From Actinomycetes bacterium (GTDB lineage: Bacteria; Actinomycetota; Acidimicrobiia; Acidimicrobiales; Palsa-688), in contig JAKAXG010000144.1 of NCBI GenBank assembly GCA_021827225.1, positions 1 to 8,767 on the forward strand: a DNA stretch of 8,767 nt, read 5' to 3'. Numbering within the stretch: the first letter of the stretch is position 1; each line of letters opens with the position of its first letter. Below are positions 6,144-8,767 of the stretch, in pieces. The notes beneath the pieces are model-generated. The model was given only the letters and a program-made list of their open reading frames with translations, had not been told where the DNA came from and made no database searches. Position numbers and translations under genes: made by a program.

Positions 6144-6674
6144 ATGGTGTCGGAGATCGTGCCGTTCGACGATATGGAGGCGGAGCACCAACTCGAGATC
6201 GTTCGTTGGCTGGAGAGCACCGATGACGTCTACAGACGAGCGAAGCCGGATTCTCCGAATCGTCACCTCGTCTCCTACATCCCAGTCGTGGACCCTGGGG
6301 ACGGAAGCAGCCTCTTGGTCAGCCATATCAACGCCGGCAGGTGGCTTCCGCCCGGCGGCCATGTAGAGCCGGACGAGAATCCTGTGGACGCGGCGCGTCG
6401 GGAGGCTGACGAAGAACTTGGGGTAAAGGCTCGATTTGTGGAACATCCGCCCCGGCCCGCATTCGTGACGGTCACGGTCACCGGCGGGATCGACCGAGGG
6501 CATACCGATGTGAGCCTGTGGTTTCCGCTCTTGGGCAGCCGCGATATGGACCTATCCACCGATCTGAACGAGTTCACCAGTACACGGTGGTGGACTCCCG
6601 CAGAGGTCCAGGCTGCTCCTCCCGAAGCGCTGGATCCTCACTACGTCCGGTTTGCTCGCAAGCTGGGAATCTAG
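6144..6674 (+). CDS. Nudix hydrolase
   Basis: The 176-residue protein contains a complete Nudix box, GX5EX7REUXEEXGU, at residues 72-94 (GHVEPDE ... RREADEELGV). The glutamates of READEE would bind Mg or Mn. It begins VSEIVPFD and has HLVSYIPVVD (41-50) leading into the beta-strand and GRWLPPGGH. The fold is complete, through to WWTPAEV and a C-terminal DPHYVRFARKL helix. Family members hydrolyse nucleoside diphosphates linked to other groups; the substrate is not predictable here. I chose ATG 6144 because homologs usually start at about MxSEIVP. A GTG at 6114 in the same frame, with an AGAGAG eight bases upstream, adds ten residues and is a serious alternative. The gene begins a few bases after the decayed phosphotransferase, so it could be cotranscribed with it. 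Third codon positions look less GC-biased than in the left-hand genes. Confidence 0.92.
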   Translation: MVSEIVPFDDMEAEHQLEIVRWLESTDDVYRRAKPDSPNRHLVSYIPVVDPGDGSSLLVSHINAGRWLPPGGHVEPDENPVDAARREADEELGVKARFVEHPPRPAFVTVTVTGGIDRGHTDVSLWFPLLGSRDMDLSTDLNEFTSTRWWTPAEVQAAPPEALDPHYVRFARKLGI

Positions 6675-6802
6675 AGGGAGAGCCACGAGAGCTGTCGCAA
6701 CGGGTCGCAGTTCATCATCGCTACCCACTCGCCACCGCCAACGGCCGCCACGCCTGCATCAACGGTCGGACCGCGGTTCGGGGGCGCTCCTTCGGGGACA
6801 GG

Positions 6803-6826
6803 CCACGTGCCATGCTCGTCACGTGG
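6803..6826. promoter_or_regulatory. Inverted repeat CCACGTG-10-CACGTGG over the VOC gene start
   Basis: Two perfect 7-base arms (6803-6809 and 6820-6826) flank the start of the VOC-fold gene; the right arm contains its GTG start codon. A repressor bound here would block initiation. It may also be chance, because CACGTG is itself palindromic. Confidence 0.3.
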
Positions 6827-7212
6827 AACAGCGCATCAGCCTGGTGACCCTCGGCGTGACGGACCTGACCCGAGCCCGGCGTTTCTATGAGGCCTTGGGC
6901 TGGGCCGGCGCTCAGCAACCCGACGATGAAGTGTGCTTCTTCCAAGCAGGCGGGATGGTCTTCGGTCTCTGGAGCGCTCTTGGTGGTCACGGCGCTCCCG
7001 GCATCGAACTCGCCTACAACGTCCGCTCCCCACACGAAGTGGAGGTTGTTTTGGCCGATGCCGAACGAGCCGGTGGGACCATCGTGCGCCCGGCCGCTCC
7101 GGCAACGTGGGGAGGAACGACAGGGGCGTTCGCCGACCCTGACGGCTACGTGTGGGAAGTGGCCCACAACCCCGGATGGACCATCAACCCGGACGGATCT
7201 ATCCAGATCTGA
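6823..7212 (+). CDS. VOC-superfamily (glyoxalase/bleomycin-resistance fold) protein
   Basis: The 129-residue protein is a full two-module VOC fold. The first beta-alpha unit reads ISLVTLGVTDLTRARRFYEALGW (residues 5-27), with CFFQAGGMVFGLWS next. The second module is HEVEVVLADAERAGGTIVRP and ends in the characteristic FADPDGYVWEVAHNPGW. The superfamily covers glyoxalase I, extradiol dioxygenases, fosfomycin-inactivating enzymes and antibiotic-sequestering proteins. The usual N-terminal metal-ligand His is replaced in TLGV, while the C-terminal Glu of WEVAHNP remains. A metal-dependent enzyme is therefore doubtful and a binding protein is equally possible. The GTG start at 6823 gives VEQRISLVTLG, the usual family start. 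No SD is visible at a normal distance, so leaderless initiation is possible. The Nudix gene lies 148 bases upstream. Confidence 0.9.
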   Translation: MEQRISLVTLGVTDLTRARRFYEALGWAGAQQPDDEVCFFQAGGMVFGLWSALGGHGAPGIELAYNVRSPHEVEVVLADAERAGGTIVRPAAPATWGGTTGAFADPDGYVWEVAHNPGWTINPDGSIQI

Positions 7213-7662
7213 CAGCTGCACGTCGGACGCCTCACCAGCCGGCGCCCGGGAGCCGGCGATGGATGGCACGTCGTTTTCGCTGTAATGGGATATCTGTTCT
7301 GGGATACCGGCCAGGATGGGCTGGCCTGGCTTACGGCCTTCTCGTGTCGCAGAGGCCGGTCAGCGGTGCGCTGGGTATCGGAGGTGGAGCGCCCGGGTGC
7401 CCAGGACCACGATGGGCTCCTCGAGCGGCCCAGCGTGTGTTCGTCTGGGAGGATGAGGGTGATGGGGCTCGAACCGCGTCCAGGCGATCGCGTACTGATA
7501 CTCGCCGGGTCTCTCGCTATGAGGGGGGCTGAAGTTGCGGGCCGTTGAGGGAGAGACGGTCAGCGTCGTCGTACATATCCTCCAGCGCGAAGTGCGATCG
7601 CCTCGGAGCCGGCGTGGGAGGAAGCGAGCCGGACGCGATGGTGGGATGGTCGGATGCGGTGT
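7213..7662. other. 450-bp stretch without a convincing gene
   Basis: Several frames are open, but none shows recognisable homology. A perfect stem GGCCAG-6-CTGGCC lies at 7309-7326 and could end the VOC transcript, but it lacks a T-tract. On the minus strand two neighbouring frames contain protein-like text: LEDMYDDADRLSLNGPQ ending at a stop at 7517-7519, and YAIAWTRFEPHHPHPP through LEEPIVVLGTRALHLRYP ending at 7360. They may be the two halves of a frameshifted, unrecognised gene. Confidence 0.4.
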
Positions 7663-7699
7663 ACACGTACTATACACGGGATGCGTGTATAGTACGTGT
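7663..7699 (+). promoter_or_regulatory. vapBC promoter/operator: perfect 16+16 inverted repeat
   Basis: ACACGTACTATACACG (7663-7678) and its exact reverse complement (7684-7699) are separated by GGATG. The right arm contains a good -10 box, TATAGT (7688-7693), and ends one base before the vapB ATG. With a typical seven-base distance the transcript would start at about 7700, on the A of the start codon, giving a leaderless mRNA; no SD exists upstream. Being symmetric, the repeat carries the same TATAGT on the other strand. The expected ligand is the VapB dimer or the VapBC complex acting as autorepressor. Confidence 0.8.
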
Positions 7700-7912
7700 A
7701 TGGGCCGAGCTCGAACGAACATTGAAATTGATGACACGTATGTGCAGGTCATCATGAAGCGTTACGGCCTGCGGACCAAGACTGAGGCAGTCGATCTGGC
7801 ACTTCGCCACCTCGCCGGACAGCCCATGACCCGCGACGAAGCACTCGCGATGCGAGGAGCAAGGGCGATCGGCAAGATTCCGACCGACACAGGTCCGCTC
7901 CGTACTCGATGA
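7700..7912 (+). CDS. vapB: VapB-family antitoxin
   Basis: The 70-residue product has the ribbon-helix-helix type N-terminus of actinobacterial VapB proteins. It has beta-strand RTNIEIDD (5-12), helices TYVQVIMKRYGL and KTEAVDLALRHLAG, and then PMTRDEALAMRG. The C-terminus is unusual. Where many relatives read GSGWEGDLxxLR, this one reads GARAIGKIPTDTGPLRTR and lacks the Trp that commonly fills the toxin active site. It should dimerise, bind the palindrome just upstream and neutralise the VapC encoded next. ATG 7700 is chosen over the longer open frame (from 7535) because homology begins there and the promoter occupies the preceding bases. Its stop overlaps the vapC start as ATGA, indicating translational coupling. 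Confidence 0.92.
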   Translation: MGRARTNIEIDDTYVQVIMKRYGLRTKTEAVDLALRHLAGQPMTRDEALAMRGARAIGKIPTDTGPLRTR

Positions 7913-8319
7913 TCCTCGCCGATACCTCTGCCTGGGTCGAATACGACCGGGCCACCGAAAGCCGCGTCGATCTGCGGGTGTCGGAGCTCATCGCCAGTGA
8001 CGGTCCGCTGGCCGTCACCGAGCCGGTGATGATGGAAGTGCTCGCCGGCGCCCGAACAGACAAGCAAGAAGAGGACCTGCGCCGCCTGTTGTTGCGGTTC
8101 GACCTTCTGCGGTTCGACTCCTCGGCAGACTTCGATGGCGGAGTACGCATTTACCGCCGGTGCCGCCAGATCGGAGTCACCCCCAGGGGGCTAATCGACT
8201 GCATGATCGCGTCAGTGGCTCAGCGGATGGGAGCCACACTCCTCGCCTATGATGCTGATCTGACCCGCGTTGCGAAGGTAATGGGGATCGAGATGGACAC
8301 TGCTTCCCTCTCCCTCTGA
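7909..8319 (+). CDS. vapC: VapC-family PIN-domain ribonuclease toxin
   Basis: The 136-residue product is a complete PIN domain. Acidic residues expected to hold the metal ion are Asp5 (MILADTSAW), Glu43 (VMMEVLAGA), Asp97 (GLIDCMIAS) and Asp115 or Asp117 (AYDADLTRVA). VapC toxins cut specific RNAs, often tRNAs or the sarcin-ricin loop, when the antitoxin is degraded; the target cannot be read from the sequence. Length and motif spacing are normal and no lesion is visible, so the toxin looks functional. It follows vapB with a 4-base ATGA overlap and is under the same promoter. Confidence 0.94.
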   Translation: MILADTSAWVEYDRATESRVDLRVSELIASDGPLAVTEPVMMEVLAGARTDKQEEDLRRLLLRFDLLRFDSSADFDGGVRIYRRCRQIGVTPRGLIDCMIASVAQRMGATLLAYDADLTRVAKVMGIEMDTASLSL

Positions 8320-8680
8320 AACCCCCCCGTACCCGGCGGTCTGGGTCAGTTCGGCAACGTCTTTAGGGGATGAGGACGACCAGCCAGTATTGGGCCTCTG
8401 GCCGTGGTGTTCTGAACATCACGGCAACTGTGGCGCCCTGGGATCCTTGGAGGCTTCATACCTTGGAAGACGTCCATGCGACGCTGTCCGCCACGATGGA
8501 TGAGAATGGTGTTGTGTCCGGGAAAGCTCGACTCACTTTGGTGCGAGGAGCCCGATTGGAAGACTGACGCGAGGGCCTTCTCGGCACCACGACTTGTTGC
8601 TCGAAGCACGCGTTTCAGCTTCGTTCACTCGGTTGGCCCTGCCGGACATCCTGTTGGACAACTTGATAGAGGGTGTTGTG
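8320..8680. other. Gap between vapC and the IS110 transposase: possible IS left end, possible small ORF
   Basis: This 360-base stretch opens with a run of seven C (8322-8328) and has no recognised gene. An IS110-group element would have its left end and non-coding leader somewhere in the part nearest 8680. A small stem GTTG-GA-CAAC lies at 8653-8662. No terminal inverted repeat can be defined, because the other end of the element is outside the window. Confidence 0.4.
8370..8567 (+). CDS. Small hypothetical protein (65 aa), doubtful
   Basis: An ATG preceded directly by AGGGG opens a 65-codon frame. A TAG two codons upstream prevents a longer version. The product is soluble in character, with no signal or membrane segment, and I recognise no family. 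Third-position GC bias is weak for this DNA and the SD has no spacer. It could be a chance ORF or part of the IS110 left-end region. Confidence 0.25.
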   Translation: MRTTSQYWASGRGVLNITATVAPWDPWRLHTLEDVHATLSATMDENGVVSGKARLTLVRGARLED

Positions 8681-8767
8681 GTGGATGTGGTCGTGGCCCG
8701 TTGCGCAGGGCTCGATGTCGGCAAGGAGGAAGTCGTTGCCTGTATCGGGGCGCCAGGGAAAGATCGG
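8681..8767 (+). CDS. IS110-family transposase, N-terminus (cut by window edge)
   Basis: The last 29 codons read VDVVVARCAGLDVGKEEVVA followed by CIGAPGKDR. This matches the start of IS110-family recombinases, which typically open with xxVVxRCAGLDVHKxxVVAC. The Asp in GLDVGK would be the first acidic residue of the DEDD catalytic domain. The start is GTG 8681, with AGAGGG seven bases upstream; the GTG codons at 8678 and 8687 are alternatives. The C-terminal serine-containing Tnp20-like domain is beyond the window, so completeness cannot be judged. IS110-type enzymes recombine DNA without conventional inverted repeats and, in the studied cases, are guided by an RNA made from the element's non-coding end. 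Confidence 0.85.
   Translation, partial: MDVVVARCAGLDVGKEEVVACIGAPGKDR

Noticed and set aside
7230..7256. GCCGGC ... GCCGGC around 7233-7252 as a terminator
   Set aside because: Each half is self-palindromic, the stem is weak and no T-tract follows.
7909..8319. VapC at 7909 as the partner of the Phd-like antitoxin at 4171
   Set aside because: It is coupled to its own vapB by an ATGA overlap and a shared operator, and lies 3.5 kb away on the opposite strand.

Overview
The DNA is GC-rich. Coding frames are strongly GC3-biased, GTG starts are common, SD sequences are sparse, and several families (VOC, crotonase, DmdB-like acyl-CoA synthetase, VapBC, Arr) are typical of high-GC Actinomycetota. 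No rRNA or tRNA gene and no diagnostic marker gene is visible, so placement below phylum is not possible. I see no CRISPR array and no phage structural gene.

Layout. Positions 1-3750 look like ordinary chromosome read from the minus strand. They hold the N-terminal 276 residues of an AMP-binding acyl-CoA synthetase that runs off the left edge, a secreted lipoprotein with an internally repeated cysteine pattern, a PaiB-type FMN-binding regulator, and a crotonase-fold protein that lacks the usual catalytic glutamates. A short plus-strand remnant of an ArsR/HTH-type regulator lies between the last two. Positions 3900-6100 are a scarred zone. It contains a rifampin ADP-ribosyltransferase (arr) with one frameshift and a lost 3' end, a Phd/YefM antitoxin without a toxin that meets the broken arr end to end, a five-helix membrane protein ending in six histidines, and a decayed aminoglycoside-phosphotransferase-like gene. 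Positions 6114-7212 carry an intact Nudix hydrolase and a VOC-fold protein. After a 450-base stretch without a clear gene comes a complete vapBC toxin-antitoxin operon whose promoter is a perfect 16+16 inverted repeat touching the start codon. The right edge enters an IS110-family transposase.

How it fits together. The acyl-CoA synthetase and the crotonase suggest acyl-CoA metabolism on the left, although they are separated by unrelated genes. From about 3.9 kb rightward the picture is accessory DNA: two resistance-type pseudogenes, one orphan antitoxin, one complete TA operon and one IS element. The most informative point is near position 4166, where arr homology stops within about 1 base of where the fourth codon of a vapC-like toxin would be expected. 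I found no clearly novel multi-gene system. The items most worth a second look are that junction, the vapBC operator/leaderless promoter, the hexahistidine-tailed membrane protein, the non-canonical crotonase, and the non-coding DNA before the IS110 transposase, where a bridge RNA could lie.
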